This document shows, piece by piece, positions 8,062 through 16,100 of a stretch of 49,392 nucleotides of DNA. How positions within the stretch are numbered: the stretch's first letter is position 1; each line of letters starts with the position of its first letter. The notes beneath the pieces are model-generated. The model saw only the letters and a list, made by a program, of their open reading frames with translations, was not told the DNA's origin and searched no databases. Source of the stretch: Candidatus Competibacteraceae bacterium (GTDB taxonomy: Bacteria > Pseudomonadota > Gammaproteobacteria > Competibacterales > Competibacteraceae). The stretch is taken from positions 1-49,392 of the forward strand of contig RXIX01000012.1 in NCBI GenBank assembly GCA_003989075.1, written 5' to 3'. The translations under genes were made by a program, and so were the position numbers.

Positions 8062-8091
8062 ATTATGCCGACCCGGGTTGTGGTTCGTCAA
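8062..8091 (-). promoter_or_regulatory. Predicted sigma-70 promoter of the rtcB leader
   Basis: TTGACG (8091-8086) and CATAAT (8067-8062) are separated by 18 nt on the minus strand. The promoter lies just after the ACP stop codon (8101). It would start a leader RNA of about 230 nt before rtcB. I saw no sigma-54 type GG-N10-GC element, unlike the E. coli rtcBA promoter. Confidence 0.5.
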
Positions 8092-8100
8092 TTAAATCAT

Positions 8101-8409
8101 TCAGGCAGCAGTCTTCGGCAGATTGTCGCTCAGGAATTGCGCCAATTGCCCGACGCTGATCTCGGTGACATAGCCACCGTCCTGCATCAATGCCTTTTCA
8201 TAGGGCAGGCCGCGTGCTCCAAAAGCCTGCTCGATGGCGACGATCAATTGCATCAGATCGACCGATTCAAAACCCAGATCCTCAATCAGTCGGGTATCGG
8301 CATTGATCGGATCCAGAAGTTCCATATCCCACTCCTGGATCATGTCATCCAGCAGCAGGCACAGGCGGGTGGTGATGTCGGCAAGGCTCAGGGGGTTGGT
8401 ATGGTTCAT
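8101..8409 (-). CDS. Stand-alone acyl carrier protein
   Basis: A 102-residue acyl carrier protein. The phosphopantetheine site is DLGFESVDLMQL with Ser49 as the attachment residue. The helix that follows (IVAIEQAFG) and the C-terminal helix (VGQLAQFLSDNL) fit the four-helix carrier fold. It is longer than housekeeping AcpP and lacks the usual DSLD sequence, so it is probably dedicated to the neighbouring megasynthase cluster, from which it is transcribed divergently. The KS-AT protein of the cluster has no carrier domain of its own and may use this one (inference). ATG 8409 is chosen because carrier homology begins shortly after; the frame stays open upstream to 8523. Its ribosome binding site is weak. 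Confidence 0.85.
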   Translation of the reverse strand: MNHTNPLSLADITTRLCLLLDDMIQEWDMELLDPINADTRLIEDLGFESVDLMQLIVAIEQAFGARGLPYEKALMQDGGYVTEISVGQLAQFLSDNLPKTAA

Positions 8410-8452
8410 CGTGGCAGCGCGAAGCGGCGTAGGTGGTGATAAAAGAGAAACG

Positions 8453-8480
8453 GCCGGGCTGGTGAATGGAAGAGCCCGGC
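8453..8480 (-). promoter_or_regulatory. Hairpin in the 5' leader of the ACP gene
   Basis: GCCGGGCT and AGCCCGGC form 8-bp arms around a 12-nt loop. On the minus strand the stem is followed by GTTTCTCTTTT, a loose T-rich tract, so it could act as a weak terminator or leader structure 44 nt before the ACP start. Confidence 0.4.
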
Positions 8481-8570
8481 GGTGGTCCATGTTAAGGCGG
8501 ACTGCAAGCAAGGATTTTGCCATGCGCAGCGGTCGAAACGGAAACGGTGCATGGCATCATCCCGGTGTTT

Positions 8571-8590
8571 ATGCAGGCAAATGCAGGCAA
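8571..8590. repeat. Perfect tandem 10-bp repeat upstream of the TPR operon
   Basis: ATGCAGGCAA occurs twice head to tail. The 10-bp period places both copies on the same face of the helix, and a TATGAT box follows 15 nt later. A regulator binding site is possible but unproven. Confidence 0.45.
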
Positions 8591-8850
8591 GGCACGGATT
8601 ATTGTTATGATAGTAGCCCTGTTCGCGCCGCCGCGAATGTCTCCGCATCCGGTTCCTGGTCCGCGCCCGATCCGCATTCAGCCAGATTTCAGATCACTTG
8701 CGGTATCCGGTCCGTGCTGTCAGGGCATGTCCACGCCGCTGGGCGCATCCCGGCCCTGAACTTGCAAAGGCTTCCGCATCATGACGTTCACGTTCCTGCC
8801 AGCGTGCGGCGGCGCGCCGGCTTTCATTGCATTCATCGAGGTTAAAGCCC

Positions 8851-9984
8851 ATGACACAGTGGCAACCCATGGTCAAGAAACTGGACGGTCCGCCGGCAGC
8901 ACCGGTGGTCGGCGAGCGCGAGCGCCTGCGGCGGGGGCGGGCGCTGTTCCAGGAAGGGCGCTATGACGAGGCGCTGGGCGAATTCGAGATGCTGCGCGCC
9001 GAACAGCCGGCCTCGGCCCAGGCCTGGTTGGGCATTGGCCTGGTGCGGCGCCGCCAGCAGCAGATGGATGAGGCGCTGGCCTGTTTCAGCGAAGCCTGCC
9101 GCCTGGACCCGCTGCTGCCCAAAGCCTATGTGCTGGAGGGTCAGGCGCTGCTTGAACAGGGTCAGCTTGACCGGGCCATGCTGGCCTTTCAGAGCGCGCT
9201 GAACCTGGATCCGAAGTCGGTGAAGGCGATGACCGGTTTCGGGCAAGTGCTGCGCCGCCAGCAGCGCTACGAAGAGGCGCTGACGCAGTTGCGCGCGGCG
9301 CTGCGCTATGACCCGCGCAAGGTGCAGCCGCGCCTGCTGATCGCCGAAATTTATCGTGAGCGCGGCGAAACGGCGGCGGCCCTGAACGAATTGCGCCTGG
9401 TGCTGGAGATTGCGCCGGGTCATGTCCGCGCCGCGATCGTGCTGGCGCGCCTGCTGCTTGCGACGGGCGAGCCGGATGCCGCGAGCGAAGTGCTGAGCGC
9501 TGCCCTGGCGCGGGTGGCCGAGGGCGATGCGGGTGCGGCAGCGCAGCTCGGGCGCGCGGCGCTGGAACTGCAGTTGTATGCAGTGGCCGAAGCGGCGCTG
9601 CGCACGGCGCTGCAGCACGAGCCGGAGCGCATGAGCATTCGCCTGCGTCTGGTTGAAGCGCTGCTGGCCAGCGGTCAACTGGCGGAAGCCGAACACCAGG
9701 CCGCCGAATTGCCGCAGAACAGCGCCATTGCGCCGCTGGTGCACAAGCTGCTCGGCGATATCCACTACAAGCGCCAGCAGTTCCAATTGGCGGTTGAGCA
9801 GTACCGTGCCACCGTGCTGCATCTACCCGATCACGAGCAGATGCTCAGCGATCTGGAAAGCGAACTGGCCGCCGGCGGTGACTGGGAAGAGCTGGCCGAG
9901 GAACTGCAGCCCTCGGTGGCTGGCCGGGTCGCTGCCGAAGCCCGCCGCCTGCGTCAGGATCGCCGCCACCGTGAACCGCGCTAA
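8851..9984 (+). CDS. Tetratricopeptide repeat protein, first gene of the megasynthase operon
   Basis: A 377-residue protein made of about eight TPR-like helical pairs (residues 22-330), for example ALFQEGRYDEALGEFEML, PLLPKAYVLEGQALLEQG and SVKAMTGFGQVLRRQQRYEE. Such repeats form a superhelical scaffold for protein-protein contacts. There is no signal peptide or membrane helix, so it is likely cytosolic. The start is ATG 8851 with GAGG 9 nt upstream; an in-frame ATG at 8827 has no binding site. It is the first gene of a plus-strand run reaching 27067. A role in assembling or tethering the biosynthetic enzymes is inferred from position only. Confidence 0.85.
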   Translation: MTQWQPMVKKLDGPPAAPVVGERERLRRGRALFQEGRYDEALGEFEMLRAEQPASAQAWLGIGLVRRRQQQMDEALACFSEACRLDPLLPKAYVLEGQALLEQGQLDRAMLAFQSALNLDPKSVKAMTGFGQVLRRQQRYEEALTQLRAALRYDPRKVQPRLLIAEIYRERGETAAALNELRLVLEIAPGHVRAAIVLARLLLATGEPDAASEVLSAALARVAEGDAGAAAQLGRAALELQLYAVAEAALRTALQHEPERMSIRLRLVEALLASGQLAEAEHQAAELPQNSAIAPLVHKLLGDIHYKRQQFQLAVEQYRATVLHLPDHEQMLSDLESELAAGGDWEELAEELQPSVAGRVAAEARRLRQDRRHREPR

Positions 9985-10008
9985 AGCCCCCCGGCCCCGA
10001 GCGATCGC

Positions 10009-10827
10009 ATGAATCACCTGATCTACATCATCATGGATAGCTGTCGTTTCGATAGCTGCCAGCAGGCCCGCACCCCGAACCTCGACCGCCTCGGTGCGGT
10101 CGAGCGCCGCTACAGCTATGCGTCGTGGACCTCGCCGTCACACTACGCGATGCTGATGGGCATGATCCCGCATACCAGCCCGCGCGGTGTGTTCGCCTCC
10201 GAGGTGTACAAGGGCGAATTCAAGCGCTGGGTCGAGCGGCTCGGCATCGAGGGCCTGTCGTTCAAGAGCTTTGTTCCGGAACTGTCCCTGCCCAGGGTGC
10301 TCAGGAGTCATGGCTACGCGACCATCGCCCGCGTGTCCCTGCCGGTGCTGAATCCCTACACGCTGCTCAGCCGCGATTTCGACGATTACCGGCTCATGGA
10401 CAACCACAACGACTTCGCCGGCATGGTCGCCGAGATCGCCTTTCCCGATGCACGGCCGCGTTTCTACTTCCTCAATCTGGGCGAAACCCATTATCCCTAC
10501 ATGCTCAGCGGCGAGAACCTGCCGCACATCTCCGGGGTGCATGGCGTGCTCAAACATCTCGACAGCGGCGCGGCTGCGCCCGATGCTGGCGAGCAGGTGT
10601 TTTTCCCGCCTGATGAAATGCAGCGTCTGCATCGCCAGCAGGTGAAATGCGTCGAATATCTCGATGGCCTGCTCGGCGCGCTGTACGCAAAATGCCCGGC
10701 GAACACGCATTTCATCGTGACCGCTGATCATGGCGAGCTGTTCGGCGAGGAAGGCTATTTCGGCCACGGCCCGATCATGCATGAGAAGTGTTTTGAAGTG
10801 CCGTTTGTCGAGGGGCTGCGGCCGTGA
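10009..10827 (+). CDS. Sulfatase-like metal-dependent hydrolase or transferase (alkaline phosphatase superfamily)
   Basis: A 272-residue member of the alkaline phosphatase/sulfatase superfamily. The metal-binding Asp is in IIMDSCRFD (Asp10), the probable nucleophile Thr41 is in YASWTSPSHYAM, and the C-terminal metal site is TADHGELFGE (Asp240, His241) with HGPIMHE (His253). It lacks the C-x-P-x-R formylglycine motif of true sulfatases, so phospho- or sulfo-ester hydrolysis, or transfer, remains open. It is short for the superfamily and has no signal peptide, hence cytosolic. Its stop overlaps the next start by 4 nt (GTGA), which indicates translational coupling to the sulfotransferase. One may trim or proofread what the other makes (inference). 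Confidence 0.75.
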   Translation: MNHLIYIIMDSCRFDSCQQARTPNLDRLGAVERRYSYASWTSPSHYAMLMGMIPHTSPRGVFASEVYKGEFKRWVERLGIEGLSFKSFVPELSLPRVLRSHGYATIARVSLPVLNPYTLLSRDFDDYRLMDNHNDFAGMVAEIAFPDARPRFYFLNLGETHYPYMLSGENLPHISGVHGVLKHLDSGAAAPDAGEQVFFPPDEMQRLHRQQVKCVEYLDGLLGALYAKCPANTHFIVTADHGELFGEEGYFGHGPIMHEKCFEVPFVEGLRP

Positions 10828-11771
10828 GCACGGTGGCGGAAACGGATTCACGCGCGCCGCTGTTCATTCTGGCCCCGCCGCGTTCCTTCACCTCGCTGGT
10901 CAGCACCATGCTCGGCCAGCATCCGCGCCTGTACGGCTTTCCCGAGCTGAACCTGTTCATGGCCGGGACGATGGACGAATTCTGGCGCGGTGCCGATCAT
11001 GACGGTGGGCGCAAATCAACCTTCTGGCCGGTGATGCGCCATGGCCTGTTGCGCAGCGTGGCGCAGCTCTACGCCGGCGAGCAGACCATTGACAGCATTT
11101 CCATGGCCTACCGCTGGATTCGCAGCCGCGCCCGGCAGAGCACCGCCGCAGTGTTCGCGGAACTGCTGGAGCGGATTGATCCGCTGATCGCGGTTGAGAA
11201 GAGTCCGGGCTATCTGCGCAAGCGGCAGTATCTGGACCGGATCGTGGAGGCATTCCCGCAGGCGCGCTTCATCCATCTGTTGCGCCACCCGCGTGGCCAG
11301 TGCGAATCCGTCCTGCAGGCGCGCGGCGGCAAGCTGATGCTGATGATGCTCAATGCCATCGATACCGCGCCGGCGGTCCCGGTGATCGAACCGCAGATCC
11401 TGTGGCATGACGCCAACCGGCTCATTCTAGAGTTCCTGCAGGAACTGCCGCCGGCACAGTGGCTGCGGGTGCGTGGCGAGGATGTGCTCGGTGATCCCGA
11501 TGCCGAGTTAGGGCGTATCTGTGCCTGGCTGGGCCTGCCCTGTGGTGCGCCGGAACTGGCGGCGATGAAGGCGCCCGAGCAGTCGCCCTATGCCCATGTC
11601 GGGCCGATCAATGCCCGGCTGGGCAATGACATCAACTTTCTCCTCGAACCGCGCCTGCGGCCGGCGCGTCTGCGCCATTACGACCTGGCCGAACCGTTGC
11701 CGTGGCGACCGGATGACCAGCCGCTGCACCCGGCGGTGGTCGAATTGGCCGCTGAGCTGGGCTATCGCTAG
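10824..11771 (+). CDS. PAPS-dependent sulfotransferase, paralogue 1
   Basis: A 315-residue sulfotransferase that moves a sulfonate from PAPS to a hydroxyl or amine. The 5'-phosphosulfate loop is LAPPRSFTSLVSTMLGQHP (Arg20-Ser24) and the 3'-phosphate region is VEKSPGYLRKRQYLDR followed by FIHLLRHPRG. It shares with three other genes here the RS(F/Y)(T/S)S...GQHP loop, an SPYAxxGPxNA block near the C-terminus and a final GYR. GTG 10824 overlaps the previous stop by 4 nt. The acceptor is unknown; context suggests the polyketide or lipid product of this cluster. Probably cytosolic, where PAPS is made. Confidence 0.88.
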   Translation: MSTVAETDSRAPLFILAPPRSFTSLVSTMLGQHPRLYGFPELNLFMAGTMDEFWRGADHDGGRKSTFWPVMRHGLLRSVAQLYAGEQTIDSISMAYRWIRSRARQSTAAVFAELLERIDPLIAVEKSPGYLRKRQYLDRIVEAFPQARFIHLLRHPRGQCESVLQARGGKLMLMMLNAIDTAPAVPVIEPQILWHDANRLILEFLQELPPAQWLRVRGEDVLGDPDAELGRICAWLGLPCGAPELAAMKAPEQSPYAHVGPINARLGNDINFLLEPRLRPARLRHYDLAEPLPWRPDDQPLHPAVVELAAELGYR

Positions 11772-11801
11772 CGGTGTCTTGAGAACATCTGGGAGTTTGG
11801 C

Positions 11802-12590
11802 ATGAATCAGCAAGACGATATGGAAAAGCGCCGCGCCCGCCTGCAGGTTCTGCGCGAACGCTATGAAACGCAGCCCGCGGTGTCTCCCCTGCCGGCAACG
11901 CCTGTGCCGATGAGCGAGGAGAGCCGGAAACCCGGCGCGGGCGGTGAACGCTCCGGTACGGGTCTGCTGCCGCGACTGGTAGAAGCGCTGTTGAAAGCGG
12001 TGCCGGGCGATACGCCGGTGCCGGGAACTCCAGTCGGTGAGCAGCGGCTGCGCCAGGTGCTGCGCCAGCTGGAACAGCGCGCCCAGAATGCGTCGGGTGC
12101 AGCCAGCGAACGTATTCAGCGCCTGATCCGTTTCCTGACCCAGGATGTTCCCGGTGAGCCAATGGTGGCGGGGGTGAATGTGCGCCGCCTGCAGCAACTG
12201 CTGGAGCGAGCGCCTGCAGCAGCGTCCGCGCCATCTGTGCCATCTGTGCCGGTCGCGGTGGAAGCGCCGGCAGCCATGTCCGCGCCGCCGGCGGTGAGTC
12301 CCTTGCCCGTCGCTGCTGCACCGCTGCCCTCGACGGCAATGGTGGTCGCGCAGGATGAGATCGCCACACTGGAAGAGAATCTGCGGCAGTTGCGGCAGAT
12401 GACCGAGGTGTTGCAGGCCCGACTGGATGCGGTCCGCCGCTGGATGGAGCAGGCAGCGTCCGCGAGCGGTGCGGTGCCGCCGCCGGCAGCTCCAATTCCG
12501 TCCGTGTCCGCACCGGCAGCAGCACCGGCAGCAGCATCGGCACCGGTGCACGCTGTTGAGGATGGCTGGTTTCTGGAGTTTCTCGAATAG
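11802..12590 (+). CDS. Helical, linker-rich protein with C-terminal DGWFLEFLE tail (paralogue A)
   Basis: A 262-residue protein of no family I can name. Order: a charged N-terminal helix (MEKRRARLQVLRERY), an all-alpha domain (about 56-137, with PGTPVGEQRLRQ, ERIQRLIRFL and PGEPMVAGVNVRRLQQLL), an Ala/Pro/Val linker, a coiled coil (about 182-217), a second Ala/Pro linker and the acidic-aromatic tail DGWFLEFLE. The alpha domain and the tail recur in the gene at 28637, which shows a real family. In both places the gene sits beside a sulfotransferase. Linker plus terminal peptide resembles a docking module of multi-enzyme systems. Start ATG 11802 has GGGAG 6 nt upstream. Confidence 0.7.
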   Translation: MNQQDDMEKRRARLQVLRERYETQPAVSPLPATPVPMSEESRKPGAGGERSGTGLLPRLVEALLKAVPGDTPVPGTPVGEQRLRQVLRQLEQRAQNASGAASERIQRLIRFLTQDVPGEPMVAGVNVRRLQQLLERAPAAASAPSVPSVPVAVEAPAAMSAPPAVSPLPVAAAPLPSTAMVVAQDEIATLEENLRQLRQMTEVLQARLDAVRRWMEQAASASGAVPPPAAPIPSVSAPAAAPAAASAPVHAVEDGWFLEFLE

Positions 12591-12665
12591 CGCGGGCGTC
12601 CGGCCTGCGGCAAGGCTGGACATGCAGTGACAGTGCGCGAACCGCCCCTCCCGGAGATTGGTGTG

Positions 12666-13193
12666 ATGAATGACGGTGAAGTGAAACAGCGTCTCGACCG
12701 GCTGCGCGATCGGCATCAGGTCCGTGCCGCACAGGATGCAGCAGGCAAAGGCAATCGTCCCGGTCTGCGTGCCCTGCTGGCGGCAGCGACCGCGCCCGTA
12801 CCGGAGCAGGCCGCCGAGAGTGGTGGCGGGCGCTTGCCTGGTGGTCTCGGCGCCATTGCCCATTTGTTGAAAAACCCCGAGATTCGCCATGCCCTGCTGC
12901 AGTGGCTGCAGAATCAGGAAAGCGGCGCCGGACGTGGCGCGGGCGGCGAGAATGCCTGGGGCCTGGAATTCGGCGCCGACGCGCTGCCCCGGGCCGAGGA
13001 ACTGAGTACCTCCAGCACCCTGGAGGAGATCGCCCGCTACTATCAGCAACTGGAAAGCCGTGCCGACTGGCTGGAATCGGCTCTGGAGGAAACGCTGCTG
13101 GAGCTGGACCGGGTCAGCCGTTTCAAGCTGGCGGCCAGCACGCCCGAGGATGCCGGTCAGCCGTTGGCGCCACCGGTGGATCCGATGCCGTGA
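12666..13193 (+). CDS. Small helical protein preceding the megasynthase
   Basis: A 175-residue protein, unrecognised. It begins with a charged helix (EVKQRLDRLRDRHQVRAA) resembling the start of the preceding protein (KRRARLQVLRER). It then has a short helical segment (AIAHLLKNPEIRHALLQWL), a Gly-rich stretch and a predicted coiled coil (about 117-152, ARYYQQLESRADWLESALEE). There is no signal peptide or membrane helix. I prefer ATG 12666, with GGAG (12653-12656) 9 nt upstream, over the GTG at 12627. Its stop overlaps the GTG start of the megasynthase by 4 nt, so it is probably made in step with that enzyme. A scaffold or stabilising subunit role is inferred. Confidence 0.65.
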   Translation: MNDGEVKQRLDRLRDRHQVRAAQDAAGKGNRPGLRALLAAATAPVPEQAAESGGGRLPGGLGAIAHLLKNPEIRHALLQWLQNQESGAGRGAGGENAWGLEFGADALPRAEELSTSSTLEEIARYYQQLESRADWLESALEETLLELDRVSRFKLAASTPEDAGQPLAPPVDPMP

Positions 13194-16100
13194 GCGATCG
13201 GTATGCCGGGCGCGGTGCGTTCACGCTGTTCGTGCTGAATCCCGCCGGACTGGATAATCCGGCCCTGGCGCTGGCGGGTTGTCGGACTGGCGCAGTTGGG
13301 GTGCTGAATGCGGAAACCGGTCTGGCCGCAGATGCGCTGGGTGTGGCCCTGCGGCAACTGGCGGCGACGGGTGCGCCATTTGGCCTGAAATGGGGTGGGT
13401 CCGGTCGGCCGGCGTTGTTCGATGCAGCCGATGCGCTACGGCCCGACTGGCTGATTCTCGACGCCGAGCACTATGCTGATCGGCTGGCGGACTGGCAGGA
13501 CTTTCGCGCCGGCGGTGGCCGCGTGCTGTTGGAACTGACAGCCTGGCGCGAGGACTGGGCGACGCTGGACGCACAACAGCTCGATGGCTGGTGGGTCAAG
13601 GGCCACGAGGCCGGCGGCCTGGTTGGCGAGGAAAGCAGCTTCGTGCTGCTGCAGCGGGTGCTGGCGCGCACCGGCCTGCCGGTCCATGTCCGCGGCGGCA
13701 TCGGTCCGCATAACGCCGCAGCCTGTCAGGTGGGCGGGGCAGCCGGCGTGGTGCTGGATAGCGCTTTGCTGCTGTTGACAGAATCGCCGCTGGCCGAAAC
13801 CCTGCAGCCGTGGTTGCGCGGGCTGGATGGTACCGAGACCGTGCTGCTGGGTGCTGAGGACAGCGGGCGCTTTATCCGGGTGCTGGAGCGGCCGGGTTTT
13901 GCTCCGGTGGCGGCGCTGCGCCAGCGTCTGGATACGGAACCCGCGCCGACGATGGAGAGCACCTGTCTGCCGTTTGGCTGGTGGGAACCGCGAACGCGCG
14001 ATTTGTTGCCGCTCGGGCAGGATCTGGCCTTTGCCGCGCCCTGGGCGCTGCATTATCGCACGGTCGCCGGCGTGCTGCGGGCGCTGCGTCAGGCGCTGCG
14101 CGCCGATCCCTGCCAGGCGCATCATGACGCGGCGCTGGCTGAGGATGCACCGCTGGCCCGGGCGCATGGAACCCGCCTGCCGATCGTGCAGGGTGCGATG
14201 ACCCGGGTCAGTGATCGTGCCGAGTTCGCCGAGGCGGTGGCGGCTGCCGGCGCGCTGCCGATGCTGGCGCTGGCGATGCTCAAGGGCGAGCGCTGCCGCG
14301 AACTGCTGGAGGAAACGCGCCAGCGGCTCGGCGACCGGCCCTGGGGCGTGGGGCTTCTCGGCTTTGTGCCGGCGGCGCTGCGCGAGGAGCAATTGGCAGC
14401 GATCCGCGCCGTGCGTCCGCCGCTGGCCTATATCGCCGGTGGTCGTCCGGAGCAGGCGCAGCAACTGGAAGCCGACGGCATCCAGACCTATCTGCATGTG
14501 CCGACGCCGACCCTGCTGCGGATGTTCCTGGAGCAGGGCGCGCGCCGTTTCATTTTCGAGGGCCGCGAGTGCGGCGGGCACATCGGGCCGCTGAGCAGCT
14601 TTGTGCTCTGGGAACTGATGCTGGATACGCTGCTCGACTGGGCGCGCGCGCATCCTGGCGCATTGGCCGAAGTAGCGGTGCTGTTTGCCGGTGGCATTCA
14701 CGATGCCCGCTCGGCAGCGATGGTCGCGACGTTGGCCGCGCCGCTGACCCGCGGGCGAGCGCAGATCGGCCTGCTGATGGGCACCGCCTACATGTTCACC
14801 GAGGAAGCGGTGCGCTGCGGGGCGATCCGTGCCGGGTTCCAGCGGGTGGCGCTGGAGTGCACGGCAACCGCGACCCTGACCACCGGCCCTGGCCATGCCA
14901 GCCGCTGCGCGATCACGCCCTTTGTTGCGGCTTTTCACGACACGCGCCGGCAGTTGCAGGCCGAGGGCGTCGCGTCGCGGCTGCTGCGTGACCGGCTTGA
15001 TGAGCTGACCCTGGGCCGGCTGCGGCTGGCAGCCAAGGGCCTGCTGCGCGTCGAGCCTGTGGGCGAGTTGCGCTTGAGCACGCCGGAGGAACAGTTCAGC
15101 CAGGGCATGTACATGATCGGTCAGGTAGCGGCGCTGCACGAGCGGTCGCTGACGCTGGCCGAACTGCATGACAGCGTGTCCACCGCTGCCCTCGACTGGC
15201 TGGCGCGCGCCGTTCCGGTTCCCCAAGCCGCAGCGGCAGGGCAGCGTGGGCCGGCGGATATCGCCATTATCGGCATCGGTCTGTGGCTGCCGGGCGCGAC
15301 CACGCCCCGCGACTACTGGCGCAATCTGGTCAATGGCGTGGATTGCCTCAGTGAAATTCCAGCCGAGCGCTGGGACTGGCGGCTGTACTACGACGCCGAT
15401 CCCGCCGCCCGCGACCGCATTTACGCCAAGCGCGGCGGCTTTATCGCCGAGCAGCCCTTCGAGCCGATCCGTTATGGCCTGCCGCCGGTGGCGCTCAAGT
15501 CGATCGATCCTTTGCAACTGCTCAGTCTGGAAGTGGTGCGGCGGGCGCTGGACGATGCCAGTATCGATGTGCACGCCATCGACCGCGAGCGGGTCGCCGT
15601 GGTGCTCGGTGCCAGCGGCGGCATGGGCGAACTTGGGCTGGCGTATGCCGCCCGCGCCGAATGGCCGCGCGTGGCAGGTCGAGTCGATGAGGCGACGCTG
15701 GCGCGGCTGCCGGAATGGACCGAGGATTCCTTTGCCGGACTGCTGCCGAACGTGGCCGCCGGCCGGGTCAGCAACCGCTTCGATTTCGGCGGCATCAACT
15801 GCGCGGTCGATGCTGCCTGCGCTTCGTCGCTGGCCGCGGTGTATCAGGCGGTCAATGAGCTGCGGCTGGGCCATAGCGATCTGGCCATCGCCGGCGGCGT
15901 CGATACCATGCAGTCGCCGTTCATGTACCTGTGCTTTGCCAAGACCCGGGCCCTGTCGCCACAGGGTCGCCCGCGCACCTTCGACGAACAGGCCGACGGC
16001 ATTGCCATTGCCGAGGGCGTAGCGACCGTGGTGCTCAAGCGGCTCGATGACGCCGAGCGCGCTGGCGACCGCGTCTATGCCGTGATCAAGGGCATCGCCG

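Larger units (their letters stand above)
8410..8850. other. Divergent intergenic region between the ACP gene and the TPR operon
   Basis: About 440 nt without a convincing gene. It should hold the promoters of both the ACP gene and the biosynthetic operon. Visible elements are an inverted repeat (8453-8480), a perfect tandem 10-mer (8571-8590) and a TATGAT box (8606-8611) without a good -35 partner. Short open frames here show no protein-like features. Confidence 0.5.

Noticed and set aside
8827-8850. Earlier ATG for the TPR protein
   Set aside because: The ATG at 8851 has GAGG at good spacing; the earlier one has none.
11508-13049. Minus-strand open frame of about 513 codons over the sulfotransferase and helical genes
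   Set aside because: Low-complexity Arg/His/Cys composition; the plus-strand genes have binding sites and paralogues.
12902-13189. Upstream extension of the megasynthase frame
   Set aside because: It overlaps the helical gene in another frame and looks Arg/Gly-rich; GTG 13190 has the 4-nt overlap seen at other junctions.
13436-15874. Minus-strand open frame of about 812 codons inside the megasynthase
   Set aside because: Antisense shadow of the reductase and KS domains; no motif and no binding site.
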